41,132 nt of DNA from an uncultured Dokdonia sp. (lineage in GTDB: Bacteria > Bacteroidota > Bacteroidia > Flavobacteriales > Flavobacteriaceae). A program made the translations under genes and the position numbers. Shown one piece after another: positions 9,401 through 17,824 of the stretch; the stretch's first letter is position 1; each line of letters opens with the position of its first letter. The notes beneath the pieces were generated by a model, which had not been told where the DNA came from, made no database searches, and saw only the letters and a program-made list of their open reading frames with translations. Where the stretch lies: contig CAJXSW010000013.1 in assembly GCA_913060645.1 (NCBI GenBank), forward strand, positions 1 to 41,132. Direction: 5' to 3'.

Positions 9401-9535
9401 TTACTCATTATCTAAAGTAACGTCTCCGTTACCTTTAATCTCAAATTCTTCTTTTGGGATGGTACGATTAAAGTTTGAAGATCTTCTGTGTGCGTCTTGA
9501 AAGTCTGCGTGCTTTTTGTTTTGTGTAGTATTCAT
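9401..9535 (-). CDS. Small 44-aa protein, hypothetical
   Basis: A 44-codon ORF with ATG at 9535 and TAA at 9401, starting MNTTQNKKHADFQDAHRRSS and ending in GNGDVTLDNE. It is very polar, with no membrane segment or cysteine. Support for a real gene: an A-rich leader (aaaaaaaacataaagct) typical of Bacteroidota start regions, codon choice like its neighbours, and its own strong hairpin terminator downstream. A TActTTTA sequence about 20 bases upstream may be the -7 element. No family is recognised. Confidence 0.65.
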   Translation of the reverse strand: MNTTQNKKHADFQDAHRRSSNFNRTIPKEEFEIKGNGDVTLDNE

Positions 9536-9608
9536 AGCTTTATGTTTTTTTTGATAAAAGTATTTTAAAGCATCATAGCTAGTTGTTAATCAAAATGCTA
9601 ATTCAGAG

Positions 9609-10328
9609 TTATTTAACGTTTTGAGCTACCGATGCTACAATGCCGTTCTCTGGTTCTGAAACATAAATAACTACTGTAATATCGTCATCCTTTGCTACCC
9701 ACGAAGGAATACTTAGAACCACATCTTGCTGATAATAAGAAGCTTGTTCTTTTTTGAAATTTGCAACGATGTGCGTATTTTTTAAGGTTTTATTTCTGTT
9801 TTCTCCTCTATTTACAATGGTCGTTTTTTCCTTTACAGTGAGAGCATACATAATTATAGCATTATCTGGAAGCTCTTTAAAACTTGCTTGAATAGTAACA
9901 CCTTGCGCCACACGCGCTACTGAAGCAATAGTAACTGCTGACTTATCAATACGACTAGTTTCACTAGCTACTGCTCCCCTTAGCTCTCTTTCATTAGATC
10001 CTACCACATGATTACGACCATTAATAACTGCTTGAGGAGTATAAACGCTCCTTATATTAAAAGTACGACCATAATCATATTGGTGATTTGTATTACTAGC
10101 AGATGCGTAAGGATCTTTCCAGCCTATATAATCCCAATAGTCTACATGATAAGATAGAATAATAACGTCCTCCTTAAGTTCTTCAGATAGACGAGCTATT
10201 AATTTATCTGCGGGTGGACAGCTACTACATCCTTGTGATGTAAATAATTCAATCACCGTAGGAGATTGACCGATTGCTGTAAATATTGTGCTTAATAATA
10301 AAAACGAAGTGAGCAGTATTGATTTCAT
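9609..10328 (-). CDS. DUF1223 thioredoxin-fold protein, exported
   Basis: 239 residues from MKSILLTSFLLL; a Met three codons upstream (10337) is also possible. Signal peptide of about 21 residues ends at AIGQ. Directly after comes the DUF1223 hallmark VIELFTSQGCSSCPPADKL, with CxxC at Cys34 and Cys37, then SYHVDYWDYIGWKDPYAS and VYTPQAVINGR. DUF1223 has a thioredoxin-like fold and is usually periplasmic; its partner is unknown. It is divergent from the basic-protein gene at 10604. Confidence 0.88.
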   Translation of the reverse strand: MKSILLTSFLLLSTIFTAIGQSPTVIELFTSQGCSSCPPADKLIARLSEELKEDVIILSYHVDYWDYIGWKDPYASASNTNHQYDYGRTFNIRSVYTPQAVINGRNHVVGSNERELRGAVASETSRIDKSAVTIASVARVAQGVTIQASFKELPDNAIIMYALTVKEKTTIVNRGENRNKTLKNTHIVANFKKEQASYYQQDVVLSIPSWVAKDDDITVVIYVSEPENGIVASVAQNVK

Positions 10329-10483
10329 AGGAGCCATTTTATAATGGGTCGAGAGTAGATAGGTTCCATTACATAGCCATTATTAGAATTAAAACGAAAC
10401 AATAGCAACAACGCTGATGCAATCAGTTTTTACCAATTTACAAAACTGTTATTCAGCAGATTAAGTGTTTTGTGGATTTAAAA

Positions 10484-10497
10484 TTTTCGCGAAAGCG
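10484..10497. repeat. Dispersed palindrome copy 4
   Basis: ttttcgcgaaagcg, with a degenerate left flank, in the divergent interval between the DUF1223 and basic-protein genes, about 40 bases upstream of the sigma-54-like promoter. Confidence 0.85.
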
Positions 10498-10505
10498 GTA
10501 CTACT

Positions 10506-10553
10506 ACCCTACTTGGTATAGGGTGCTTTTTAGACTTTGGCACGCTACTTGTA
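10506..10553 (+). promoter_or_regulatory. Sigma-54-like promoter with an upstream inverted repeat
   Basis: tggcacg (10538-10544), 4 bases, then ttgt (10549-10552) fits the sigma-54 -24/-12 consensus TGGCACG-N4-TTGC except that the last base is T. Transcription would start near 10564, giving a leader of about 40 bases before the ATG at 10604. Just upstream lies an inverted repeat accctA-N7-Tagggt (10506-10511 with 10519-10524) followed by a T-run, which may be an activator site or a small terminator. Confidence 0.6.
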
Positions 10554-10603
10554 ATTATCTAATCGTGAACATCAATCCACACAATTAATTAAAAACTAAC
10601 ATT

Positions 10604-11884
10604 ATGAAACATCTTGCATTATTATTTATAGGACTACTTACCTTCTCGGCAAGTACCTATGCAGCAGAAGAAGATACATCAATACGACGCGGTACCGTAT
10701 ATGACGGTAGCAAGTATATTTTTGTAGAAAACGGTATCGAATTTTCAGTATTTCCAGATGGAGAGTTTGATTTTTATATACCACAGTATGTAGAAGGAGT
10801 AAGTCTTTCTGTAAACGCTGGGCCAGTAGGCATAAGCTTTAACACAGGTTTTGACTATGATCCATATGTACAGTATGATGAGTATGGAGCTGTGATTCAA
10901 GTAGAAGACACTCCGCTTTATTATGATAATTACGGACGCTTAGCACAAGCAGGTGACGTACGTATCAACTATAGAGACAACAGAATATCTCGTGTAGGAG
11001 GACTACAGATTTATTACAACAACCGCGGATTATTTTCTCACTATACAGGCTTCATCAACGTGTATAACAGAAACTATGTATTCCATCCATACCACAACTA
11101 TTATTACAGACCAGTTTTTAACAGATGTCTAGTATTTAATACACCATATAGAAGATATTACACACCAGTACGTTATAACTATGCATTCCATAGAAACAAT
11201 TATAGCAGAGGTTACAACCGTGGGTATGCAAATGCTCGCCGTGACTTTAGACGTCCAGATAGAGGTCGTGTAGCTCACAATAATGGTAGACGTGATAATG
11301 TAGACCGTAATAACGCTCGCTTTACAAGAGCAAATACAGGACGCGTTGCAAGTCGTGCTAACACTACTACTACAAGAAGAAATAATACTTCTGCACGTAG
11401 AACATCTAGCGCAAATACATCAAGTAGAAATGGTCGTGTGGCACAATCTACTAGTCGTAATGGTGCACAACGCGGTACAGCAACGACTACATCAAGAAGA
11501 AGTACAGATAAACGTGCTGTAATCTCTAATCGTAATGAAACACAACGAGGAAGACCTACAGTAGCTACTACACCTAGACAACGCCCTACGGCATCTTCTA
11601 GATCTGGAAATAGCGTACGTAAGAGTACTCCTAGAACTACAAGACCTACAACGCGTACTACAAATAGAAGTACTAAGTCTGTAGCAACAAATAGAGGATC
11701 ACGTACACAGTCTAAAGCTGCACCTCGTACCTCACAAAAAAGAGCGGTATCTACTAAGAGTAGAAGCTCAAGTAAAGTTAACACTCAGCGATCTTCATCT
11801 CGTAAAGCTGCACCGCAGCGCACGAGCAGAAGCTCAAATAGCAAGTCAAGTAGGAGCACATCTACGAGATCTAGAAGAGGATAA
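10604..11884 (+). CDS. Exported protein with long Arg/Ser/Thr-rich basic tail
   Basis: 426 residues with a signal peptide (MKHLALLFIGLLTFSASTYAA). Residues about 22-190 look like beta structure rich in Tyr, Asn and Gly (for example VQYDEYGAVIQVEDTPLYYD and FHPYHNYYYRP) and contain the only Cys (NRCLVF). From about residue 195 to the end the chain is low-complexity, dominated by Arg, Ser, Thr, Asn and Ala with almost no hydrophobic residues, and must be extremely basic. Such a tail suggests binding to polyanions at the cell surface or disorder; no function is known to me. It has its own sigma-54-like promoter and a strong terminator, so it is a single-gene unit. Confidence 0.85.
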   Translation: MKHLALLFIGLLTFSASTYAAEEDTSIRRGTVYDGSKYIFVENGIEFSVFPDGEFDFYIPQYVEGVSLSVNAGPVGISFNTGFDYDPYVQYDEYGAVIQVEDTPLYYDNYGRLAQAGDVRINYRDNRISRVGGLQIYYNNRGLFSHYTGFINVYNRNYVFHPYHNYYYRPVFNRCLVFNTPYRRYYTPVRYNYAFHRNNYSRGYNRGYANARRDFRRPDRGRVAHNNGRRDNVDRNNARFTRANTGRVASRANTTTTRRNNTSARRTSSANTSSRNGRVAQSTSRNGAQRGTATTTSRRSTDKRAVISNRNETQRGRPTVATTPRQRPTASSRSGNSVRKSTPRTTRPTTRTTNRSTKSVATNRGSRTQSKAAPRTSQKRAVSTKSRSSSKVNTQRSSSRKAAPQRTSRSSNSKSSRSTSTRSRRG

Positions 11885-11913
11885 GAATTAGATTTTTGGT
11901 TGGTTAGTTTGGT

Positions 11914-11953
11914 AGACCCTAGTTGCTATAAGCGCTAGGGTCTTCTTTTTTTT
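11914..11953 (+). terminator. Intrinsic terminator of the basic-protein gene
   Basis: agaccctag (11914-11922) pairs with ctagggtct (11935-11943), with a further gct/agc inside, followed by a T-tract at 11946-11953. Confidence 0.9.
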
Positions 11954-11988
11954 ATAACTTAGCTACTATTAACCATAAGTGTCTAAAT

Positions 11989-12477
11989 ATGAGAATTTTA
12001 AACGTATTACTTGTTCTGGTAGTGCTTACTGCCAGTTGTAAAAAGAAAAAGAAATCTAACACCACCACTAGTCCACCCATTACTTCTACGAGCAATAGAC
12101 CCAGTGATAGCGCTAGAGAAGCTGCCATCTTACAGCTCGTAAATGACTACCGAGACTCTCTTGGCATAAGTACCCTGAGAAGCACTACCCTATCTCAAGC
12201 CCAAGCCCTTGATCACACTAATTATATGGTAGACAAGCGGCTTATGAGTCACGATAACTTCTTTAAGCGTAGTGATTACTTAAAGTACAAAGGCGCCACC
12301 GCTGTGAGTGAGAACGTAGGTAAAGGTTACCGCACGGCTCAAGGTGTTGTAAACGGCTGGCTCAATAGCCCCAAGCACAAAGCAGCTATAGAAAGTGATG
12401 CCACACATACCAGCATTGCGTCCATACAAGATGCAAACGGGATATGGTACGACACGCAGCTTTTTTTAGACTTTTGA
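11989..12477 (+). CDS. CAP-domain (SCP/PR-1-like) lipoprotein
   Basis: 162 residues. A lipoprotein signal ends at LTASC (Cys17), followed by a Lys run and a Ser/Thr linker. The CAP domain then covers about 40-162: AILQLVNDYRDSLG, the conserved His in LDHTNYM, SHDNFFKR, SENVGKGY and GWLNSPKHKAAI. The family's cavity residues (two His, Glu in SEN) are present. Bacterial CAP proteins are surface proteins of unclear activity. It follows a terminator, so it probably has its own promoter; the next gene is 73 bases downstream with a palindrome copy between. Confidence 0.88.
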   Translation: MRILNVLLVLVVLTASCKKKKKSNTTTSPPITSTSNRPSDSAREAAILQLVNDYRDSLGISTLRSTTLSQAQALDHTNYMVDKRLMSHDNFFKRSDYLKYKGATAVSENVGKGYRTAQGVVNGWLNSPKHKAAIESDATHTSIASIQDANGIWYDTQLFLDF

Positions 12478-12483
12478 GATAAT

Positions 12484-12499
12484 TACGCTTTCGCGAAAA
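12484..12499. repeat. Dispersed palindrome copy 5
   Basis: tacgctttcgcgaaaa: intact left half, degenerate right half, 6 bases after the stop of the CAP-domain gene. Confidence 0.85.
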
Positions 12500-12550
12500 T
12501 GTGACCACTCAATTTCAGTATCTTAGGAACTTCAAAAACCATAATAACCA

Positions 12551-13867
12551 ATGATTAGATCCCTTACCATTACCGCTTGTATACTAGCGATGTTTTCTTG
12601 TCAAGAAACAAAGAAAAAAGAAGTAGCACCACCAAAAGAAATGACGGAGGCCGAAGTACTAGCAAAAGCGAAAGAAATACACAGCAACGTGATGACGCTA
12701 GACACGCATTGCGATATAAACGTAGATAACTTTACAGACACCGTAAACTATACACAAAACCTAGCATCACAGGTAAACTTACCTAAAATGCAAGAAGGTG
12801 GTCTAGACGTGCCGTGGTTTGTAGTATATACAGGTCAAGGAGAGCTTAACGAAGAAGGTTATAAAGCCGCCTATGAGAATGCAATGTCAAAGTTTGATGC
12901 CATTCATAAACTCTGTGAAGAGATTGCTCCAGAGCAAATCCAGCTGGCTACGACTTCTCAAGAAGCAAGAGATATCTGGAAATCTGGTAAAAAAGTAGCA
13001 ATGATTGGTATAGAAAATGGATATCCAGTAGGAACAGATGTTTCTAATGTAGAGAAGTTCTATAATCTAGGAGGTCGTTATATGTCACTAGCACATAATG
13101 GGCATAGCCAGCTAAGTGATAGTAACACCGGTGAAGCCGATGATGTATGGCTGCACAATGGATTGAGTGACTTAGGAAAGGAAGTTATTGCAGAGATGAA
13201 CCGTGTAGGGATGATGATAGATGTATCACACCCTAGCAAGGAAGCCATGCGCCAGATGATTGAGCTAAGTGAGACACCTATTATAGCTTCTCACTCTTCT
13301 GCTAGAGCATTATGTAACCATAGCCGTAATCTTGATGACGAGCAATTGCAATGGATGCAAGATAACGGTGGCGTAGTGCAAACAGTAGCTTTTAAAAGCT
13401 ACTTAAACACAGAAAAAAATGACGCATACCAAGCTGAAGCAAATCAAGTCATAAAAAACATCGCAGATTCTCTAGGAGTTACATGGCTAGATCGTACTGC
13501 AGCAAGAGCATTACCAGAAGCCGAAAGAAAAGCGTATTACAAAACCTATACAGACGTGTTACTTCCTGCACAGCAGAAGAAACTGGCAGAACGCACAGAC
13601 CTTCCTCCTGCCGTAGACGTGACAGACTTTATAGATCACATCGATTACCTCGTAGAAAAGATAGGAATTGACCACGTAGGTATCTCATCAGACTTTGATG
13701 GTGGTGGCGGTGTAGAAGGCTGGAGCGATGCGTCAGAAACTATGAATGTAACTATAGAGCTTGTGCGTCGTGGTTATACACAAGAAGAAATCGAGCAACT
13801 ATGGAGTGGTAATTTACTACGTGTTCTTGATGAAGTGCAAGCATATGCCGCAGAGCAGAAAAGCTAA
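12551..13867 (+). CDS. Membrane dipeptidase, family M19, lipoprotein
   Basis: 438 residues. Lipobox-like FSCQ (Cys17) after a short signal. Zinc-site motifs of renal-type dipeptidases are present: DTHCD (His53, Asp55), GIENGYP, MIDVSHPSKE, IIASHSSARALCNHSRN and IGIDHVGISSDFDGGGG. M19 enzymes cleave dipeptides, including D-amino-acid ones, in the periplasm. Slightly longer than the roughly 400-residue average because of an insert around 290-360 (NTEKNDAYQAEANQVIK and onwards). A strong shared terminator separates it from the convergent helicase gene. Confidence 0.92.
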   Translation: MIRSLTITACILAMFSCQETKKKEVAPPKEMTEAEVLAKAKEIHSNVMTLDTHCDINVDNFTDTVNYTQNLASQVNLPKMQEGGLDVPWFVVYTGQGELNEEGYKAAYENAMSKFDAIHKLCEEIAPEQIQLATTSQEARDIWKSGKKVAMIGIENGYPVGTDVSNVEKFYNLGGRYMSLAHNGHSQLSDSNTGEADDVWLHNGLSDLGKEVIAEMNRVGMMIDVSHPSKEAMRQMIELSETPIIASHSSARALCNHSRNLDDEQLQWMQDNGGVVQTVAFKSYLNTEKNDAYQAEANQVIKNIADSLGVTWLDRTAARALPEAERKAYYKTYTDVLLPAQQKKLAERTDLPPAVDVTDFIDHIDYLVEKIGIDHVGISSDFDGGGGVEGWSDASETMNVTIELVRRGYTQEEIEQLWSGNLLRVLDEVQAYAAEQKS

Positions 13868-13901
13868 TTTCTCATTATAGAAATTAATCATTCTCAAAAA
13901 T

Positions 13902-13937
13902 AAAAGAGCCCAGAAGTTTATACTTCTGGGCTCTTTT
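13902..13937. terminator. Bidirectional terminator, dipeptidase and helicase genes
   Basis: Perfect 16-bp stem (13902-13917 with 13922-13937), 4-base loop, A-run on one side and T-run on the other, midway between convergent stops. Confidence 0.93.
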
Positions 13938-13969
13938 TATAAATATACTATGGTAGTTTCTTACAGAGA

Positions 13970-15493
13970 TTACATATCTCGTTCTCTACATATCTGGTTA
14001 ACTCTAAGCTTTAACTTACGCTCATAATCTTCTTGTAACCAGTCTCTATAGTTTTTAGTATTATTCATAATACTATATGAATATAAACGCACACGGTAAG
14101 CGATATCATCCTTTAACTTACGTGCAAGGATTCTAGCATCAAAAACATCTTCACTATTTTCAATCACCATTTCTGCATGTTGCTCGATGGCATTTTCTAA
14201 TGCTGTTTTTGCTTTAAGTCCCTCTTTAATTACACGTTTGTATTCCTTCTTGATATCAAAATAAACATTCTTAGTATTTGCAAATTCCTTACGTAAATCT
14301 GGAGGCATCACATAAGTAAAGTTGCGTTCTATCTCCTCATCTGCAATTAGGTTTTCAAGATAGAAATCTGGGTATGCAAAAATCTCTTTCCAGTCTATTG
14401 GTGCTTCCCAAAGTCCAAAACGCGCTGCATTATTTCCTAAATCAAGTACCTTAAATGTAGTTTTACCTGGAGCAATACGTGATCCACGACCTATCATCTG
14501 GAAGTATAAGGTAAGTGACTTTGTTGCTCTGTTTAAGATAATAGTATCCACCGTAGGTTCATCAAAACCAGTAGTAAGAATACTTACAGAAGTAAGTATA
14601 GCATCTGGAGTATTTTTAAACCAGTCTAAGATTTCTGTTCGTTCCTTAGCACTATTAGTGTTATCTAGGTGGCGTATGTCATAGCCTGCCATTTTAAACG
14701 TCTCATAGACGTAGCGAGAGGTATTTATACCATTATTGAAGATAAGCGTCTTCTTACCTTTAGATTGATCTTCATAAGCGCTCAAAAGCTTTTGCTGCAT
14801 GATGGTATCTGTGTACAGAATGTCTGAAGACTTTACTGTATAATCACCATTAATACCAAGCTTAAGCGAACTCAACCCTACATTATAGCTTATTGTTTTT
14901 GCTTTAGATAAGAATCCTCTTTTTATCAAAGCAGGTATACTCTCCCCTATCAACAGTTCGCTATAGTTGTCTTTCATAGGCAACTTAATATTAGAACTTA
15001 GTGGAGTTGCAGTTACGCCCAAAATAAAGGCCTTATCAAAGTAGCTGAAGAGTTTTCTAAAGGAGTTATAATGCGCCTCATCAATAATAACAAGACCCAC
15101 ATCGTCCATATTCATCTGTTCCTCTTGCAATCTGTTAGTAAGCGTTTCTACCATCGCCACATAACACATGTAATCATCACCTTCTTCTAAGGTCTTAACG
15201 TCACTACTTATGATCATGTTAGGAACCATAAATTCTGTAAGCATTCTTGAGGTTTGATTAGAAAGCTCAATACGGTGCGTGAGGATTACTACTTTCTTAT
15301 TTGCTCTTTTTATGTAGTTACGAACTATCTCAGAGAAAATAACTGTTTTTCCACCACCAGTAGGTAGTTGATACAACAAGTTATAGTCTTCCGATGTACG
15401 ATCCATTACGCTAAAAACAGCCTCAAGATCCTTGAGTTGGTAGTCGTATAATTCTTTTTCTGGAGTTTCTTTTTCTTGAATAGCGTCGCTCAA
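13970..15493 (-). CDS. DEAD/DEAH-box SF2 helicase, ResIII-like
   Basis: 507 residues. Motifs in order: YDYQLKDLEAVF (Q-like), QLPTGGGKTVIF (Walker A), IDEAH (Walker B), GVTATPLSS (motif III), LIFNNGINTSRYVYETF, SVSILTTGFDEPTVDTIIL (motif V) and YFQMIGRGSRIAPGK (motif VI). This is a type-III-restriction-like helicase core without nuclease or methylase domain and with no such genes nearby. The start is a TTG at 15493: an in-frame stop lies seven codons further upstream and the next Met is residue 30, inside the helicase core. The role is probably nucleic-acid remodelling; the substrate is unknown. Confidence 0.9.
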   Translation of the reverse strand: MSDAIQEKETPEKELYDYQLKDLEAVFSVMDRTSEDYNLLYQLPTGGGKTVIFSEIVRNYIKRANKKVVILTHRIELSNQTSRMLTEFMVPNMIISSDVKTLEEGDDYMCYVAMVETLTNRLQEEQMNMDDVGLVIIDEAHYNSFRKLFSYFDKAFILGVTATPLSSNIKLPMKDNYSELLIGESIPALIKRGFLSKAKTISYNVGLSSLKLGINGDYTVKSSDILYTDTIMQQKLLSAYEDQSKGKKTLIFNNGINTSRYVYETFKMAGYDIRHLDNTNSAKERTEILDWFKNTPDAILTSVSILTTGFDEPTVDTIILNRATKSLTLYFQMIGRGSRIAPGKTTFKVLDLGNNAARFGLWEAPIDWKEIFAYPDFYLENLIADEEIERNFTYVMPPDLRKEFANTKNVYFDIKKEYKRVIKEGLKAKTALENAIEQHAEMVIENSEDVFDARILARKLKDDIAYRVRLYSYSIMNNTKNYRDWLQEDYERKLKLRVNQICRERDM

Positions 15494-15545
15494 AAGTGTA
15501 GGTTTCTTCGGTTAAAAGTCAATCTTGCAAAACTAAGTGATTTTT

Positions 15546-15565
15546 ATGCTTTCGCGAAAGCGTAC
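15546..15565. repeat. Dispersed palindrome copy 6
   Basis: atgctttcgcgaaagcgtac, one mismatch in the outer arm, between the DUF6155 stop and the helicase start on the minus strand. Confidence 0.93.
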
Positions 15566-15634
15566 TGCAAGAATTCTTGACACAATTTTAAAAATTATGC
15601 CTTATTTATTGAAAATGGACGAAAGAGAGTGTTT

Positions 15635-16144
15635 TTAAGATGGATCTGCTGCTTCGTCAAACAAATCTGCGTTAGGCCACTTACGTTCTTCTGCTAGTGA
15701 AACGATGTGTTCTATCCTCTCTCCTAGTTCTTCTAATAGATGATGATAAGTAACATACTGCACGAGTTCTTTAAAGGAATTGAGCATACTTTTATAAAAC
15801 GCATCTGGAAGTCCTGGACTAGATTGCTCAAATGTTTGTGCAATCTCAATATTAAAAAGCATCACATCAGACAGTAGCAGCGGGTTCATTCCTAATGTTT
15901 TAAAGTGCTTGATATACTTTTGAGCAATAGAACGTCTTTTTCTAGGCCGTTTGCGTCGTGTAGGGAAATACTCGTTGCTTATTTTAATTTTTGCTTCGTC
16001 TACGAGCTTATCTTCTTTAGGGTTAAAAACAAAGTCATAATAGGTCTTCACCTCAGGTATACGTTCATAAAGCTCCATAATTTGCTCTTGAAGCTCTGCA
16101 TTGCTTAATGTAGAAATTTGCTTTTTTAACGCCCGTTTGCTCAT
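15635..16144 (-). CDS. DUF6155-family protein
   Basis: 169 residues, soluble and mostly helical. Opening MSKRALKKQISTLSNAELQEQ, then TYYDFVFNPKEDKLVDEAK, the basic segment TRRKRPRKRRSIAQKYIKHF at about 82-101, and an acidic tail. These match my memory of DUF6155, common in Bacteroidota and of unknown function; the Arg/Lys run suggests nucleic-acid contact. It lies just upstream of the helicase gene in the same direction (140-base gap with a palindrome copy), so joint expression is possible but not shown. Confidence 0.75.
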   Translation of the reverse strand: MSKRALKKQISTLSNAELQEQIMELYERIPEVKTYYDFVFNPKEDKLVDEAKIKISNEYFPTRRKRPRKRRSIAQKYIKHFKTLGMNPLLLSDVMLFNIEIAQTFEQSSPGLPDAFYKSMLNSFKELVQYVTYHHLLEELGERIEHIVSLAEERKWPNADLFDEAADPS

Positions 16145-16208
16145 TGCTAATTGATTACTTATTGCGAATTTATAATAAAAAATAGTCGTAAAAAGCGAAT
16201 CAAAAACC

Positions 16209-16216
16209 TATTTTTG
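16209..16216 (+). promoter_or_regulatory. Bacteroidota -7 element, 127-aa gene
   Basis: tatttttg is an exact TAnnTTTG, 38 bases before the ATG at 16255. No good -33 box was seen. Confidence 0.5.
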
Positions 16217-16254
16217 CAACTATACCAACTTCATATATAAATCATCATTTTACA

Positions 16255-16638
16255 ATGAATACACTTCAAGATAGTAAAGCCGTAAACTTGATCAAAAAAC
16301 TCATAGGAGATGTTGCTCAAAACGGAATTATAACAAATACAGTAGTTGAAGACCTTAAAACGCTTCGCCCTCATACTATTACAGAGCAACTACCTTTATT
16401 AGCCAAAGCTACACGCCTTGCTGCTGAACATATAGAGGAAACAGGAACTTTTGCAATTCCTATCCCTGCAGATGATGACATTGAAGATGAAAATGAAGAA
16501 GTGATTGCAGCTGCAGATCCTGCGGAAAGCACTCCTGAAGAAAGCCTACACTACTTCTTTTGCTTGATAAGAGATGTAGATAAAAAAACAAATGAAGACG
16601 AATTACGTGAGTACGTAAAGGCGTTAAGAGAGTACTAG
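16255..16638 (+). CDS. Acidic hypothetical protein, 127 aa
   Basis: Not recognised. No signal peptide or membrane segment. The N-terminal 65 residues are helical (AVNLIKKLIGDVAQNGIITNTVVEDLKTLRP), followed by an acidic linker (IPADDDIEDENEEV) and a C-terminal helical part (ESLHYFFCLIRDVDKKTNEDELREYVKALREY). The layout suggests a small cytosolic adaptor-like protein. It is a single-gene unit between a -7 element and a strong terminator. Confidence 0.8.
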   Translation: MNTLQDSKAVNLIKKLIGDVAQNGIITNTVVEDLKTLRPHTITEQLPLLAKATRLAAEHIEETGTFAIPIPADDDIEDENEEVIAAADPAESTPEESLHYFFCLIRDVDKKTNEDELREYVKALREY

Positions 16639-16658
16639 TATACAATTACTCTTTATAC

Positions 16659-16702
16659 ATATCATAAAAAAGCCACTCAATTGAGTGGCTTTTTTATGAT
16701 AT
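16659..16702. terminator. Bidirectional terminator, 44-bp perfect palindrome
   Basis: A perfect inverted repeat centred between 16680 and 16681 (core agccactcaattgagtggct), with an A-run on one arm and a T-run on the other. It separates the convergent 127-aa and 103-aa genes. Confidence 0.93.
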
Positions 16703-16735
16703 ATAAGTTTGTACTTCAAGTTGTAAATGAGAACT

Positions 16736-17047
16736 TTAATCAAATTTCTTCTCAATACTTTGCCCTATTGAAGAGCTTTTAAAAACGTATGTATATAACC
16801 ACATTAGTGTAAAAGAAGGAATGATGTCTAAACCAGGCACAATCTCCTCTACAAAGGTGATAACACCTCCTACTTTTCCTGCAGCGCCTTTATACAATCT
16901 TGTCATGAGCCATCCAGATAATGGTGCCCATACCACGTCAGACATATCTCCTATTACCGGAAACACCCAACTTGAGGTAACAATACCTAAGACGTCAATA
17001 AGAAGTCCAATTAATAAAAGCTTGTATTTATTTGTTTGATTATCCAT
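16736..17047 (-). CDS. Small membrane protein, hypothetical
   Basis: 103 residues. Two or three membrane segments (KLLLIGLLIDVLGIVTSSWVFPVIGDM and FVEEIVPGLDIIPSFTLMWLYTYVF) joined by a loop with WAPLSGWLMTRLYKGAAGK. No Cys or known motif. Downstream of folE in the same direction (51-base gap), so it may be cotranscribed with it. Function unknown. Confidence 0.8.
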   Translation of the reverse strand: MDNQTNKYKLLLIGLLIDVLGIVTSSWVFPVIGDMSDVVWAPLSGWLMTRLYKGAAGKVGGVITFVEEIVPGLDIIPSFTLMWLYTYVFKSSSIGQSIEKKFD

Positions 17048-17098
17048 AAGTATATTAAATATAATACTTTAAACTAATCAAATAACATTCCAAAATTA

Positions 17099-17695
17099 TT
17101 AATCTAGAGTAGATGAAATCAATTTGAGAAATTCATTACGAGTTTCTTGCTTTTCAAACTGTCCTCTAAAACCTGAAGTGGTCGTTGTGGAGTTTTGCTT
17201 TTGTACACCTCTCATCATCATACACATGTGAGACGCCTCAATGACCACAGCAACACCCTTAGGATTTAATGTCGAGTTGATGCATTCTAAAATATCATGT
17301 GTAAGCCTTTCTTGTACCTGAAGTCTTCTTGCAAACACATCTACAATACGTGGTAGTTTACTTAGCCCTACGATGTGACCATTAGGAATGTATGCAATAT
17401 GAGCCTTACCGAAGAAAGGGAGCATATGATGCTCACACAATGAGTAAAGCTCTATGTTCTTTACGATAACCATATCATCATAATCCTCTTTAAACATCGC
17501 TCCTTTGAGTATAGCAGCTGGATCCATGTCATATCCAGAAGTAAGAAATTGCATTGCTTTTGCCGCTCTCTCTGGTGTTTTTACAATACCTTCTCTAGTG
17601 GTGTCTTCTCCTAAGTTTTTAATAATTGAGGTGAAATTATCTTTTATTTCGTCTGTAACTTCAATGTTATACTCTTCAAAACTTCTATATGGCAT
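17099..17695 (-). CDS. folE: GTP cyclohydrolase I
   Basis: 198 residues, standard length. Converts GTP to dihydroneopterin triphosphate, the first step of folate and pterin synthesis. Visible: [16 protein letters not shown], the zinc ligands in [18 protein letters not shown] (Cys87, His90) and [12 protein letters not shown] (Cys158), and [23 protein letters not shown]. All key residues are present, so this is the zinc-dependent type I enzyme. No other folate genes are nearby. Confidence 0.96.
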   Translation of the reverse strand: MPYRSFEEYNIEVTDEIKDNFTSIIKNLGEDTTREGIVKTPERAAKAMQFLTSGYDMDPAAILKGAMFKEDYDDMVIVKNIELYSLCEHHMLPFFGKAHIAYIPNGHIVGLSKLPRIVDVFARRLQVQERLTHDILECINSTLNPKGVAVVIEASHMCMMMRGVQKQNSTTTTSGFRGQFEKQETRNEFLKLISSTLD

Positions 17696-17719
17696 GGGAG
17701 ATATTTATTTTTGTTTAAT

Positions 17720-17727
17720 CAAATATA
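17720..17727 (-). promoter_or_regulatory. Bacteroidota -7 element for folE
   Basis: Minus-strand tatatttg matches TAnnTTTG exactly, about 24 bases upstream of the folE ATG. Confidence 0.55.
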
Positions 17728-17794
17728 CTATTTATTAAACATTTTTATTTCTCTATTTAACTTTTTATTTAGAGTTTTCTTAGAATGACACGGT

Positions 17795-17802
17795 TAGATT
17801 TG
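17795..17802 (+). promoter_or_regulatory. Bacteroidota -7 element for the DUF5916 gene
   Basis: tagatttg matches TAnnTTTG exactly, 22 bases before the ATG at 17825. It is divergent from the folE promoter about 70 bases away. Confidence 0.55.
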
Positions 17803-17824
17803 TCAAGCCAATCAAACACATGCT

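Noticed and set aside
11275-11784. 169-codon antisense ORF opposite the basic-protein tail
   Set aside because: Arises from the biased Arg/Ser/Thr codons of the real gene; its Leu/Val-rich product has no gene-like features.
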